From: CAVQZA01 sp963718355
GTDB taxonomy: Bacteria > Actinomycetota > Thermoleophilia > Gaiellales > Gaiellaceae
Assembly: GCA_963718355.1 (NCBI GenBank)
Contig: CAVQZA010000005.1
Span: forward strand, 1-64,000
Length of the DNA stretch: 64,000 bases
Direction of reading: 5' to 3'
Part shown: positions 23,732 to 32,321 of the stretch, one piece after another
How the letters are laid out: every line of letters begins with the position of its first letter
How positions within the stretch are numbered: the stretch's first letter is position 1
Made by a program: the position numbers and the translations under genes
The notes under the pieces: model-generated
What the model was told of the DNA's origin: nothing
What the model saw: the letters and a program-made list of their open reading frames with translations, nothing else
The model's database searches: none

Positions 23732-25282
23732 GTGCGCGGGGTCGCCCGCGTGCCGGCGACCTTGCGCACCAAGCTGCTCGTCGCGTTCCTCGTGATCGCC
23801 GGGCTGCTCGTCCTGGTCGGCTTCCTCGGCTTGCGCGTTCTCGCCCAGGCGAACGCTCGCGTCGAACGACTGGGCACGCTCCAGGCCCGGTCGTCGCAGT
23901 ACCAGGCGCTCGCGGCGTACTCCACCGACCTGCGGCAGATCCTCGGGGCGCGGGGCATCGGCCAGCCCGGCCTGAGCCGGTACACCGGCGGGAAGACCCT
24001 CCAGGGAGGACGGCAATGGGTCCTTCCCGACGAGAACGCCGCCTACGCGCTCTCGCAGGTCGAGCTCGGCGCAGACGAGGTGACGTTCGTGGGCTTCGTG
24101 ACGCCGCCCGCCGACGAGCGGGTGCTCGCGCGAATCCGGCTCGACTATCGCACCATCGATCGAGCCCTGACCGAGATCACGAAGCTCGACAAGCGCGGCG
24201 TCGGGGGCTACAGGGCGCTGCCGTGGCTGGCGGCCGCGACCAACGCGGACAACGATCTCACCGCACGTGCGCGCGGCCTGGCGGACCGGACGAGCAACGA
24301 CACGTCGGTGCTGATTGCGGCGAACAGCCGCGCCTACGACTCGTCGCGCAACCTGTTCATCGCCGTCGGAGCGGGCAGCGTCGTGCTGGCGCTCGGCCTA
24401 GGCCTGATCCTCTCGCTGTCCCTGATCGGCCCGATCCAGCAGACCGAGACGCGGCTGGCGGAGATCGCCGCCGGTGATTTCTCCGGGCGGCTCGACGTTC
24501 CGAACCGGGACGAGCTCGGCTCCCTGGCCGCGAACGTGAACCGCACGAACGACGAGCTGCGGCGGCTGTACGGGGAGCTCGAGACGGCGAGCCGCCACAA
24601 GAGCGAGTTCCTGGCCAACATGTCCCACGAGTTGCGAACACCCCTGAACGCGATCATCGGCTTCTCGCAGGTACTGCGCGAGCGCCTGTTCGGCGAGGTC
24701 AACGCCAAGCAGGAGGAGTACCTCGACGACATAATCTCTTCGGGCCATCACCTGCTCTCGCTGATCAACGACGTGCTCGACCTGTCGAAGGTGGAAGCTG
24801 GGCAGGTCGAGCTCGAGGTGGCGACGTTCTCGTTGCGCGAGGCTCTCGAGCGCGGCGTCGTGACCGTGCGCGAGGGCGCGATGAAGGACGGCGTCCGGCT
24901 CTCGCTCGAGCTGGCGCCCGACGTCGACCTTGTCGACGGCGATGAGCGGCGGTTTCGTCAGGTCGTCTTCAACCTGCTCTCGAACGCCGTCAAGTTCACT
25001 CCTGCCGGCGGGAGCGTCGCCGTCGCCTCGGCGCGCGTGGACGGCGAGGTCCAGGTCTCCGTGACCGACACGGGGCCCGGCATCGCACCGCAGGATCAGG
25101 AGCGGATCTTCGAGGAGTTTCAGCAGACCGACGTGGGCGTCGAGCAGCGGGACGGCACGGGCCTCGGCCTCGCGCTCTCCAAGCGACTCGTCGAGCTGCA
25201 GGGAGGCCGGATCTGGGTCGAGAGCGAGCCCGGCCGCGGCAGCCGCTTTGTCTTCACCCTCCCGGTCATCGCCGCGCCATGA
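23732..25282 (+). CDS. Membrane sensor histidine kinase with HAMP
   Basis: A 516-residue protein from a GTG at 23732. TM1 is LLVAFLVIAGLLVLVGFLGL. An extracytoplasmic helical sensor spans about 35-205, TM2 is IAVGAGSVVLALGLGLILSL, and HAMP covers about 230-285. The HisKA phosphoacceptor is His299 in LANMSHELRTPLNAIIGFSQ. The HATPase_c domain has VVFNLLSNAVKFTPAGG (N), VTDTGPGIAP (G1) and DGTGLGLALSKRLVELQGGR (G2). The stop overlaps the ATG of the next receiver gene (ATGA), so the pair is translationally coupled and probably cognate. Confidence 0.93.
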   Translation: MRGVARVPATLRTKLLVAFLVIAGLLVLVGFLGLRVLAQANARVERLGTLQARSSQYQALAAYSTDLRQILGARGIGQPGLSRYTGGKTLQGGRQWVLPDENAAYALSQVELGADEVTFVGFVTPPADERVLARIRLDYRTIDRALTEITKLDKRGVGGYRALPWLAAATNADNDLTARARGLADRTSNDTSVLIAANSRAYDSSRNLFIAVGAGSVVLALGLGLILSLSLIGPIQQTETRLAEIAAGDFSGRLDVPNRDELGSLAANVNRTNDELRRLYGELETASRHKSEFLANMSHELRTPLNAIIGFSQVLRERLFGEVNAKQEEYLDDIISSGHHLLSLINDVLDLSKVEAGQVELEVATFSLREALERGVVTVREGAMKDGVRLSLELAPDVDLVDGDERRFRQVVFNLLSNAVKFTPAGGSVAVASARVDGEVQVSVTDTGPGIAPQDQERIFEEFQQTDVGVEQRDGTGLGLALSKRLVELQGGRIWVESEPGRGSRFVFTLPVIAAP

Positions 25283-25659
25283 CCGGAGAGAGGATCCTCG
25301 TCGTCGAGGACAACGAGAAGAACATGAAGCTCATCCGCGACGTGCTGCAGGTGAAGGGGTACCACCCGCTCGAGGCGACATCGGGTGAGGATGCGGTCGA
25401 GTTCGCGGCATCTGCCCGCCCGGTACTGGTGCTCATGGACGTCCAGCTCCCCGGAATCGACGGCGTCGAGGCGCTGACGCGGCTGCGCAGCGACGAGCGC
25501 ACGGCATCGACCCCTGTGCTGGCGCTGACGGCGCAGGCGATGGATGGCGACCGCGAGCGGTTCCTGGCCGCGGGCTTCGACGGGTACATCTCGAAGCCGG
25601 TGGACATCGTGGAGCTCCTCCGCATCGTGCAGGACACACTTGCGCCGCGCAGTGACTGA
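25279..25659 (+). CDS. Single-domain response regulator, coupled to the kinase
   Basis: A 126-residue protein: ILVVEDNEKNMKLIRDVLQV, Asp54 in VLVLMDVQLPGIDGVEALTR, PVLALTAQAMDGDRERFLAA and GFDGYISKPVDIVELLRIV. It has no output domain. The four-base overlap with the upstream kinase makes it the probable phosphotransfer partner. It is a DivK-like relay protein by family comparison. Confidence 0.92.
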   Translation: MTGERILVVEDNEKNMKLIRDVLQVKGYHPLEATSGEDAVEFAASARPVLVLMDVQLPGIDGVEALTRLRSDERTASTPVLALTAQAMDGDRERFLAAGFDGYISKPVDIVELLRIVQDTLAPRSD

Positions 25660-25764
25660 GGGGCGAGCCTCCACCGGAATCGGGGTGGAAGCCCTCTAGG
25701 TGCAGCCTGCCGTCCGCGTCACGCTCCTCAGGTGATGGAGATGACCTACGGACGGAGGTATCCG

Positions 25765-26382
25765 ATGAAGCGGTTGATCGTCCTTCTCGTTCTTGCCGGT
25801 GCGGTCGTCTGGACGGCGGTCGCGCTCGCGACGCCGAGCCAGGGGCAGAAGTCGGCCATCGTCTCGCTGGGTGCGCTGGAGGGCGACCTGGCGTTCAACA
25901 CCGGCCTCACCGCCACGGCGAACACCGTCGCCTGGGAGGGCAAGCAGTACTCCCTCGACCAGCTGCCGGAGTTCCTGATGCGCCTTCGGAGCGCGGGCGT
26001 CACGAACCTCGGCGAGTGGCTGAACCTGCATCCGGCTGTGTCCGCAGCCTTCGGGATGGTCCCGATCGGCTTGCTGCACTCGCCCGAGATCGTCACGCAG
26101 CAGGCCACGTTCGCGCCCGGAGGGCTCTCGGGCTGGCACAGCCACCCCGGCTACTTGACCGGGACCGTCGTCTCGGGGACGGTCGTCCGCTACGGCACCG
26201 ACTGCTCGTCGGAGACGTTCACAGCCGGCCAGTCATTCTACGAGACCGGCGCCAAGACGTTCATCGTCAAGAACGAGAGCACCTCTCCGGCCGTCGTGAT
26301 GGTGACCTTCGTCGTCCCGGGTGGCACTCCGACCACCGGGCTTCGGCTCGACAAGCCGCAGCCGACGACCTGTACCAAATGA
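25765..26382 (+). CDS. Secreted cupin-domain protein
   Basis: A 205-residue protein; GGAGGT precedes the ATG at 25765. The signal peptide is MKRLIVLLVLAGAVVWTAVA with LATPSQ. A predicted helical region at 40-110 is followed by a C-terminal cupin: FAPGGLSGWHSHPGYLTGTV, VSGTVVRYGTDCSSETFTAG and FYETGAKTFIVKNESTSPAV. The HSH pair and the later His-less second motif give a partial metal site. It is related to the secreted cupin at 27283. The stop overlaps the next gene's ATG (ATGA). Confidence 0.82.
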   Translation: MKRLIVLLVLAGAVVWTAVALATPSQGQKSAIVSLGALEGDLAFNTGLTATANTVAWEGKQYSLDQLPEFLMRLRSAGVTNLGEWLNLHPAVSAAFGMVPIGLLHSPEIVTQQATFAPGGLSGWHSHPGYLTGTVVSGTVVRYGTDCSSETFTAGQSFYETGAKTFIVKNESTSPAVVMVTFVVPGGTPTTGLRLDKPQPTTCTK

Positions 26383-27182
26383 TTCGGCCGCTTGTCGCCG
26401 CCGCCGTGGTCACCGCGCTCGTCGCGGGGGTCACGGCGGCAGGCTCGCGGGCAGACGGGGATCCGGCCAGCGACTCCCTCCTCGTGCAGAACGTCTTCGT
26501 CCCGTATGAGGCGCCCTCGCCGGCCGCGACGGCCGCGCTCGACCGGGTCGTCGACGGCGTCTACGCCCACGGCGACCGCGTCAAGGTCGCGCTCGTCTAC
26601 GCGCCCGACGACCTCGGGGCGATCTCGTCGCTCTACGGGAGGCCCACCGACTACGCGCACTTTCTCGGGCTCGAGCTCGGGCTCTGGTACGTCGGCCCGC
26701 TGCTCGTCGCGATGCCGAGCGGCTTCGGCGTCTACGACAGCGGCCACTCGACCGCAGCGGAGGAGCAGGTGCTGCGCTCCGTTCCCCTCGCCGCGAAGAG
26801 CCCCGACGACCTCGTGCGGAGCGCGACGGCCGCGCTGCAGAGACTCTCCTCGACGGGCGCGCTGAGCTCCCCCGACCACAAGCCTCCCCTGGTGAGCGCC
26901 TATCCCGCTTCGGCCAAGCGAGGTGCGCGCGCCAAGCTCCGCTTCGACGTCTTCGACGACAGCGGCCGCAGCTCGGCGCGCGTTCGCGTCTACGAGGGCG
27001 GCTCGCTCGTGGCGACCCTCGCCTCGCCGGAGGAGTTCAAGGTCGGCACGCGCAGCGTCGTCGTGCGCTGGCCGGTGCCTGCAACGCTCCGGAGCCGGGA
27101 GCTCCGCTTCTGCGTAATCGCGACCGACCCCGCCGGCAACCGCAGCGCGCCCTCCTGCGCGCCGTTCCTCCGCGTCACCTAG
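26379..27182 (+). CDS. Secreted protein of unknown function
   Basis: A 267-residue protein. The signal peptide is MIRPLVAAAVVTALVAGVTA with AGSRADG. The N-terminal domain (VNVFVPYE-like start, KVALVYAPDDLGAISSLYGR, LLVAMPSGFGVYDSGHS) recalls TPM-like or other small alpha/beta folds without a clear match. The C-terminal 90 residues (PPLVSAYPASAKRGARAKLR, DPAGNRSAPSC) look like an Ig-like beta sandwich. It is coupled to the preceding cupin gene, so the two probably act together outside the cell. Confidence 0.75.
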   Translation: MIRPLVAAAVVTALVAGVTAAGSRADGDPASDSLLVQNVFVPYEAPSPAATAALDRVVDGVYAHGDRVKVALVYAPDDLGAISSLYGRPTDYAHFLGLELGLWYVGPLLVAMPSGFGVYDSGHSTAAEEQVLRSVPLAAKSPDDLVRSATAALQRLSSTGALSSPDHKPPLVSAYPASAKRGARAKLRFDVFDDSGRSSARVRVYEGGSLVATLASPEEFKVGTRSVVVRWPVPATLRSRELRFCVIATDPAGNRSAPSCAPFLRVT

Positions 27183-27282
27183 TGGGGTGCGAGCCTCTAC
27201 TGCATCGGGATGCGAGCCCTCTGGCCCAGCCGCGCCGCCTCCGGGAGCCTTCGTCCAGGTAGTAAGCGAAGAAGGAGGGGAC

Positions 27283-27813
27283 ATGAAGTGGAAGTGGGTT
27301 CTCAGTCTGCTGGCCGTCGTGCTGGCCGTCGGGCTCTACGCCGGCAGCGTCCTCGCGACCAACCCCGCCGGCCTGTCGACGACGATCCTCGCGAAGTCGA
27401 CCGTCGACCGGCTCAACCTGACCGGGCACGCGATCACGAGCGTGGTCGGAAAGGACGGCAAGACCCGTCCCGGCCTCTGGGTCGCGCTGGTCCAGACGCT
27501 CGGGCAGTCGGATCTCTACGTCGTCGACAACAAGATCACGCCGGGAGGAACCACCGGCTGGCACTCGCATCCAGGTCCCAGCATCATCTTCGTGATCTCC
27601 GGATCGGTGACCAACTATGACAGCAGCGACCCGAACTGCGCACCGCAGGTCTACACCGCGGGGCAGGCCTTCGTCGATTCGGGTGGCGCCGACGTGCACA
27701 CGCTGCGGAACGAGGACCCCTCCGTCACGGCTGAGACGATCGCGGTGCAGTTCCTCCCGCAGGGAGCAGCGAGAAAGACCGACGAGGCGGAGCCCAGCAA
27801 CTGCCACATCTGA
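27283..27813 (+). CDS. Secreted cupin-domain protein, second copy
   Basis: A 176-residue protein after AAGGAGGGG. The signal peptide is MKWKWVLSLLAVVLAVGLYA. The cupin motifs are NKITPGGTTGWHSHPGPSII, FVISGSVTNYDSSDPNCAPQ and FVDSGGADVHTLRNEDPSVT. It has the same GWHSHPG motif as 25765-26382, and a His in the second motif that the other lacks, so it has a better metal site. It lies last in the operon, with a strong terminator 23 bases downstream and repeat R8 beyond. Confidence 0.85.
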   Translation: MKWKWVLSLLAVVLAVGLYAGSVLATNPAGLSTTILAKSTVDRLNLTGHAITSVVGKDGKTRPGLWVALVQTLGQSDLYVVDNKITPGGTTGWHSHPGPSIIFVISGSVTNYDSSDPNCAPQVYTAGQAFVDSGGADVHTLRNEDPSVTAETIAVQFLPQGAARKTDEAEPSNCHI

Positions 27814-27835
27814 GGCGACCTTCGGAACTCTCGCC

Positions 27836-27861
27836 GGAGGGTGGGCGATGGCCCACCCTCC
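27836..27861 (+). terminator. Intrinsic-type hairpin after the secreted cupin
   Basis: GGAGGGTGGGC pairs perfectly with GCCCACCCTCC over a GATG loop. It has an 11-base stem and no clear T-tract, as is common in high-GC actinobacteria. Confidence 0.8.
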
Positions 27862-27886
27862 GTGTGTCCGCGCGGATTCTGCGCCA

Positions 27887-27977
27887 TTTACTTGACACAC
27901 GCTTGACACACCCTGCGCAACCCCGCTCCAGCAAAGGGTTTGCGGAGGGACCTCATCCATAGGGTCCCCGGCCCGGG
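27887..27977 (+). repeat. Dispersed repeat R8
   Basis: ATTTACTTGACACACGCTTG, ACACACCCTGCGCAACC, CTCCAGCAAAGGGTTTGCGG and GGGACCTCATCCATAGGGTC, ending GGCCCGGG. Its GCAAA/TTTGC hairpin is complete. Confidence 0.9.
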
Positions 27978-28165
27978 CGAGGTGGCTCGTCCTGTCGGCC
28001 AGGTCGACGCGTCCAGCGGCCTCAGAATGCGTCGGTTTGTTCGTGCTCGGATGCACGGCCGAGGCCGCAGCGTGAGCATCGCTTAACGTCGAATCCGGCG
28101 ATGAACGTTGTGGGGCCGAACTGGTGGCCCAGCAGGTAGCAGACGAATCGACGCACAAAGGTCGC

Positions 28166-28381
28166 TCAGGCCAGGATGCGGACGGCCGTGTCCTGGGTGC
28201 AGCCGCGAGCCCGCAGTTCGACCGCACGATGGAGGTCAACCTCAGGATGTTCCGCGAGGAGGTTCGCGGCCTCAGGCCCGTAACCCGCCCGGACGAGCTC
28301 CTCAAAGCGCCAGGCGACGATCCGCTCTAACTCGGTCTGCGTCGCATCATCGGAGTCGGTCGAGACGGTCGATTTGCTCAC
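28166..28381 (-). CDS. Small helical protein of a Thermoleophilia-type family
   Basis: A 71-residue protein from a GTG at 28381. It is mostly helical: ELERIVAWRFEELVRAGYGP, EAANLLAEHPEVDLHRAVEL and RARGCTQDTAVRILA. I recognise the AWRxEELxRAGY...EVDLHRAVxLxxRGC pattern from small proteins in related soil actinobacteria; their role is unknown. It is the only minus-strand gene between R8 and R9. Confidence 0.7.
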   Translation of the reverse strand: MSKSTVSTDSDDATQTELERIVAWRFEELVRAGYGPEAANLLAEHPEVDLHRAVELRARGCTQDTAVRILA

Positions 28382-28878
28382 ACGGTCTCCTTGGCCGGAA
28401 GGAGTTGAGTCGGCCCTGCCGCCCAGGGCCGACCCGACTTGCCTGTTCGCCCTCGCGCCACATCGGGAGGGAGGGGACAAATCGAGTTCTACGCCCGGCC
28501 CGCAAGTACACGAATCACCCCTCTGGTGGTTCATGGCACCGCTTCACTTTCACCCGGTCGAGGGATACCGGTCAACGCAATGAAGAGCATCGTGAGAGAC
28601 AGGCGTGGCGGCCGCGGCCACGTGAGGGGGCTGCGCAGGCGGCGCTATGGCGCCGCCTGAACAGTCGCTCGTCAAGAGCAGTCTGGAAGCTGCGGTTCGA
28701 GATTCGGAGGAAGCAATGAGTGGTCTGCGGCACTTCCCCGCGTGGGACGAACATGCGGTCCGACGGACCGTCACGGCTAACGCGTCGTCGATGCAGCCGG
28801 ATCGCACGGCTGCCACGATCGAGGCGACGCGCGGTCCCAGAATCTGTCCGCACAGGGACACGTATCGTTCAGGTGTCG
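28382..28878. other. Gap with weak frames
   Basis: Contains a basic 26-codon frame at 28580-28660 (MKSIVRDRRGGRGHVRGLRR) and a frame from 28647 (MAPPEQSLVKSSLEAAVRDS) that looks coding for about 45 codons before losing quality. Neither is convincing. It also contains the hairpin at 28637-28658. Confidence 0.3.
28637..28658. terminator. Perfect GC-rich hairpin
   Basis: AGGCGGCGC and GCGCCGCCT pair fully across a TATG loop. It could be a terminator for a short transcript. Confidence 0.4.
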
Positions 28879-29085
28879 ATGACCGCGTTCGCTTACAGGT
28901 ACGAGCTCCGGCGCGGCGAGGACGTGGTCTCAACGGGTCACCTGACGCAGGAGCGGGCGCTTGAGGTTGGTGAGCGGATAGAGATCGGCGGCGAGCTCGG
29001 GATCGTCCGGGCAGTCGAGCCACTCTTGGGAGAAAGAGAGCTTCGGCTCGTCATTCAGCTCTGGCGCGAGGGCATCGCCTCGTAG
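28879..29085 (+). CDS. Small beta-rich conserved protein
   Basis: A 68-residue protein: AYRYELRRGEDVVSTGHLTQ, ERALEVGERIEIGGELGIVR and AVEPLLGERELRLVIQLWRE. It has the look of a small SH3-like or beta-barrel domain. The YELRRGEDVVxTGHL...LGERELRLV pattern recurs in related actinobacteria. Function unknown. Repeat R9 starts 60 bases after its stop. Confidence 0.75.
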   Translation: MTAFAYRYELRRGEDVVSTGHLTQERALEVGERIEIGGELGIVRAVEPLLGERELRLVIQLWREGIAS

Positions 29086-29144
29086 GCACATCTCGCCTTA
29101 GGTGACCCGCTCTTTACGGTGTTGGGGCCTTGCGTCGGGCCCGT

Positions 29145-29226
29145 CTCACTTGACACACGCTTGACACACTGTCCGCGAACCCGCTCCAGCAAAGGGATCG
29201 CGGAGGGACCACATCATAGGGTCCGA
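29145..29226 (+). repeat. Dispersed repeat R9
   Basis: TCTCACTTGACACACGCTTG, ACACACTGTCCGCGAACC, CTCCAGCAAAGGGATCGCGG and GGGACCACATCATAGGGTCC. The palindromic GGGCCCGG tail is absent. Confidence 0.88.
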
Positions 29227-29392
29227 AGCGATAAATTGTTTGATTTGCAGGCATTTCATCGCCCAGACAGTTTGGTATCCCTACCTAGTGCTCGGCGCTC
29301 CCGAGCTCCTTTCAGCACGCGTCGACTCTCGGAGCAAGGCCTTCCACCTGCCGGAGCATTTCGCCGTCACTCAATGCTCTCGCTATTCGCGT

Positions 29393-29602
29393 TTACGAGT
29401 CGGTTGGGAAAAACGGCAGCACGAAGTCGTCTTCGCCAAACTCTCGTTCGGCGCAATCCGGGCAATACGTTGCGAGCTCGCCATGCACGTCGAGGTACAC
29501 CCGCCACCCCCAAGCTTGTCCGCGTGCCACGTCCTCGCACTCCAGGCATGTGAGCCGGCGCGGGCGCGCGCCGACGCCTCTGTTTGTTGGCAGCCCCTCC
29601 AA
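29393..29602 (-). CDS. Small zinc-ribbon protein, copy 2
   Basis: A 69-residue protein with CLECEDVARGQAWGWRVYLD and YCPDCAEREFGEDDFVLPFF. It has the same length and spacing as the copy at 13251-13460, and similarity extends into the flanking DNA, so this is a segmental duplication. The four cysteines suggest one structural zinc. Its stop lies 167 bases from R9. Confidence 0.75.
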   Translation of the reverse strand: MEGLPTNRGVGARPRRLTCLECEDVARGQAWGWRVYLDVHGELATYCPDCAEREFGEDDFVLPFFPTDS

Positions 29603-29935
29603 GCTCTTGACGGTAGGTCGTCGCTAAGCATTGCTCTCCCACCGCAAGGTTAGGTCAGCCCCTCATCTCGGCCAGCGGGTTCGACCAGCGTTTGCACGAC
29701 GCATGGAGGGTCGGCCTGGCATCGCGATCGAATCTTTAGAGCTCCGCGGAGCCCGACGCCAGGAAGCCGAGGCACCCCGCCCAGCCCGCCGCGCGGCAAC
29801 CTCCCGTTGAGTCCCGGCTCTCTGCCACGACCCCCGTTTCACTCGCCGCCACTCCAAGCGCGGGGGCAGGAGGGATAGTCCACATAGGCGTGTGGGGTGC
29901 TTAGCCGACCACTCTGGCGGGTCCGTACACTGTCG
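29603..29935. other. Intergenic stretch
   Basis: No supported gene. The region is GC-rich and has short Arg-rich frames on both strands. The promoter for the gene at 29936 should lie near its right end. Confidence 0.3.
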
Positions 29936-30256
29936 GTGTTGGAAGACGAGCACGATCCCCACCGGGAACGGGTCGAGACGTTCGCTCGACTGCTGGTCAA
30001 CGCGTATGGCTTCGAGGGCGACGAGGCTGAACGCGAGCGGGAGCTAATCGTGCGCGCGCTCGCCGAGAATCGCGACCCCGTCGACTACGTCGGTCTTCGA
30101 GAACGGGCCAGGCGTCATCTCCAGTCAAGCGAGATCCGACGGGTGCTCACAGAGGCAGGATTGCCCGATGACGAGTTGGAGGCTGCCCTGCTTGAGGGCG
30201 CTAAGCACGCGTCGCGGAAGACGCGAGACCGCCCCGGTGGACATCGATCCTTATGA
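29936..30256 (+). CDS. Small acidic helical protein
   Basis: About 106 residues from a GTG at 29936; an upstream in-frame start at 29897 is possible. It is highly charged and helical: HDPHRERVETFARLLVNAYG, FEGDEAERERELIVRALAEN and SSEIRRVLTEAGLPDDELEA. It has no membrane or signal segment and no recognised family. Confidence 0.55.
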   Translation: MLEDEHDPHRERVETFARLLVNAYGFEGDEAERERELIVRALAENRDPVDYVGLRERARRHLQSSEIRRVLTEAGLPDDELEAALLEGAKHASRKTRDRPGGHRSL

Positions 30257-30352
30257 CGCGCTGAGGCGCTCGACAGCTACTTCATTCGGCGCTCGATCTC
30301 CGTCGTCAGGGCGCCAAGCAACGCCCATCGCGAACGATCTCCGCGAGCTCGA

Positions 30353-30448
30353 TCAGATCACCCCGACCAACTTCGCCTGCCCCTCCTTCACACGCCTCGC
30401 CCAACTCTGCTCACTGACCTGACCCTCCTCACGCAAGGTGCGCTGCAC
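30353..30448 (-). pseudogene. Possible 3' fragment of a minus-strand gene
   Basis: 31 codons from a GTG: VQRTLREEGQVSEQSWARRV, KEGQAKLVGVI, stop. It has helical, coding-like composition, but the frame upstream continues into Arg-rich sequence. Identity unknown. Confidence 0.3.
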
Positions 30449-30518
30449 CCGCCTCGTTCGCGCTCACGCCTCTGCTCGGCTACCCCGACGTGGGCGTGTA
30501 CTACGGTTCCTGGGCGGA

Positions 30519-30815
30519 ATGGGGCAGCGAGCCGCACACGCCCGTCGACGTCGCGGCCTAGCCGCGCTGCTGCTGCTGGCCGTCGCCCTCGCGACGGCCG
30601 GCTATCTCGGCTCCTACCGCGGCTCGCGCACGCTCGACGAGACCGGACTCGCGAGCTACGGCTCGGCGTTCGTGCCGCCGCCGTCGGTCGAGGTGCCCTA
30701 CCGCCCCGGGTGGGACATGCCGGCCGCCGGGCTGATTGCGACACTCGGCGTCGCGGGAGCCGCCGGACTGCTGCGTTCTCGAGAAGGGTCGGCGGACGCA
30801 CGTAATCCTCGGTGA
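30519..30815 (+). CDS. Small membrane protein
   Basis: A 98-residue protein from an ATG at 30519. TM1 is GLAALLLLAVALATAGYLGS. A periplasmic loop (DETGLASYGSAFVPPPSVEV) is followed by a second hydrophobic segment (AAGLIATLGVAGAAGLLRS). The positively charged N-terminus suggests N-in topology. No family recognised. Confidence 0.6.
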   Translation: MGQRAAHARRRRGLAALLLLAVALATAGYLGSYRGSRTLDETGLASYGSAFVPPPSVEVPYRPGWDMPAAGLIATLGVAGAAGLLRSREGSADARNPR

Positions 30816-31149
30816 CGAGGAGAAAGGAGGCCTTGTCGCCTCGGTTGCACCTTGACATTCTGCTCAAGGGAGCCGGTGGCCGGGCAGGCGTTCCTGGGCC
30901 AGGTGCCGAAGCCGATCTCCCGCGCGATCATGTCGCGATTGCCGACGAGGATCTGCTTCTCCGAACTCGGACTCGGCGACCAGCGCACGCACCACCCACG
31001 AATCCTGTATCGACCCCCGAGGGCTCGGCCGAAAAACGGACGTGCCGGGCGCTTCGGCCCTCGCCTGCGCCAGCGTTCGGCAACGTCCCCGGAGACGGAC
31101 GCGGACGGCGGTCATGGACATGCCGTCCGCGCCGTGTGACCTCAGGTTG
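30816..31149. other. Intergenic stretch
   Basis: Open frames here have no signal, domain or codon-bias support. I see nothing else. Confidence 0.3.
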
Positions 31150-31650
31150 TCAGTTCGTGTTGGGGATGAACGTCGGCGGGGTTGGCGGTCCGGGTGGCGT
31201 CAGGGTCGGGTCGGCGAAGATCGCGTGGATGTCACCGTCGATCACTCGGGCAGCGTCAGGCGGGAACGTGCATCCGCCCGGACAGGCGGCGCGAGGGAGC
31301 AGCCCCGATAGCGCGCCGACTTGGTAGTCGACGAGCACGAGCAGATACTCGGACGGCAGGAACAGGTACGACGGTGTTGGCGTGCAGGGAGGGCCAGGCG
31401 GAAGCGCTCCCGTAAAGCACGGGCCCGGCGGATGCAGCGCCTGTGAGAGAGCGACCTCCCTGGTCAGCAACGCCGTGATAGCGGCAGGCGCACCCGCCAT
31501 CGCGATGTCGCTCTGCAAACCCGCGTAACCGCCAACCACCACGCACACGTCGCCGCCAGGATTACAAACCGTCGAGGCACCAGCAGTTGACGCACCAACC
31601 GCCGCAAGCAGACCGACGGCAAGCACTGCGAACCAAACACGGAGGCGCAT
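31150..31650 (-). CDS. Secreted protein of unknown function
   Basis: A 166-residue protein; AAAGGAGGCC precedes the ATG at 31650. The signal peptide is MRLRVWFAVLAVGLLAAVGA with STAGAS. The mature protein has cysteine pairs (TVCNPGGDVCVVVGG; PCFTGALPPGPPC; RAACPGGC) that probably form disulfides, and a proline-rich C-terminus (TPPGPPTPPTFIPN). No family recognised. Confidence 0.72.
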   Translation of the reverse strand: MRLRVWFAVLAVGLLAAVGASTAGASTVCNPGGDVCVVVGGYAGLQSDIAMAGAPAAITALLTREVALSQALHPPGPCFTGALPPGPPCTPTPSYLFLPSEYLLVLVDYQVGALSGLLPRAACPGGCTFPPDAARVIDGDIHAIFADPTLTPPGPPTPPTFIPNTN

Positions 31651-31871
31651 AAAGGCCTCCTTTCTCCCCCTCACGGGGGCTGGAAGTGGGGCAACCCCGC
31701 GCAGCGTGCGACTTTCTGGCCCCAGGACTGGCACGACCGTACGCGCCAAACCCATTCCGCGCAGCGGGTGTTTCCCTACACAACTCCCGCCGCCGCCCCC
31801 CTCACATCGCCTCCAACACCAGATTCGCGCGAGACTAACGATGCACTCACGCGACGAGATCGTCGACTGTC

Positions 31872-32077
31872 CGAGCGTACTCTCGCTTGAACTCCGGAAA
31901 GGGTGCCATTCGGCTGTGCTTCTCGGGAGCCGCGATCCGACGGCAAGTGCGTGACTCGAAGCTCGGGCCGCTGGTGTGGCGCGTGCCCTCGTCTATCTGA
32001 CACTTGCTTGACACACTCCCGGAAACCGACTCCAGCAAAAGGTTTGCGGAGGGACCACATCATAGGGTCCGGGCCAG
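31872..32077 (+). repeat. Dispersed repeat R10, with extended left arm
   Basis: The core is at 31993-32077: CTATCTGACACTTGCTTGAC, CTCCAGCAAAAGGTTTGCGG, GGGACCACATCATAGGGTCC. The left arm from 31872 (GAGCGTACTCTCGCTTGAAC) matches R1's left arm, so these two copies share a longer element of about 200 bp. Confidence 0.85.
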
Positions 32078-32321
32078 GGAAGTGAGTCCGTTGACCCGAG
32101 CGGCTTCGAGTAGGCGAGTTGGAGCAACTTGCACGCTAGGGGCTCTCACCTTTCTGGCCGTTGCTGTCGACGGGAGAACAGCACCGGCGACAGGGCGAGG
32201 ATTTTGATCTGCTCGCAGCCGCCGGAGACGGTGATGCGCGGCATCGCCCCGGGAAGTCGCCAGTTCGGAATGGAGTGACGGCGAGTTTGCGGAACTCTCT
32301 GCTACCTCCTACGCTCGATTG

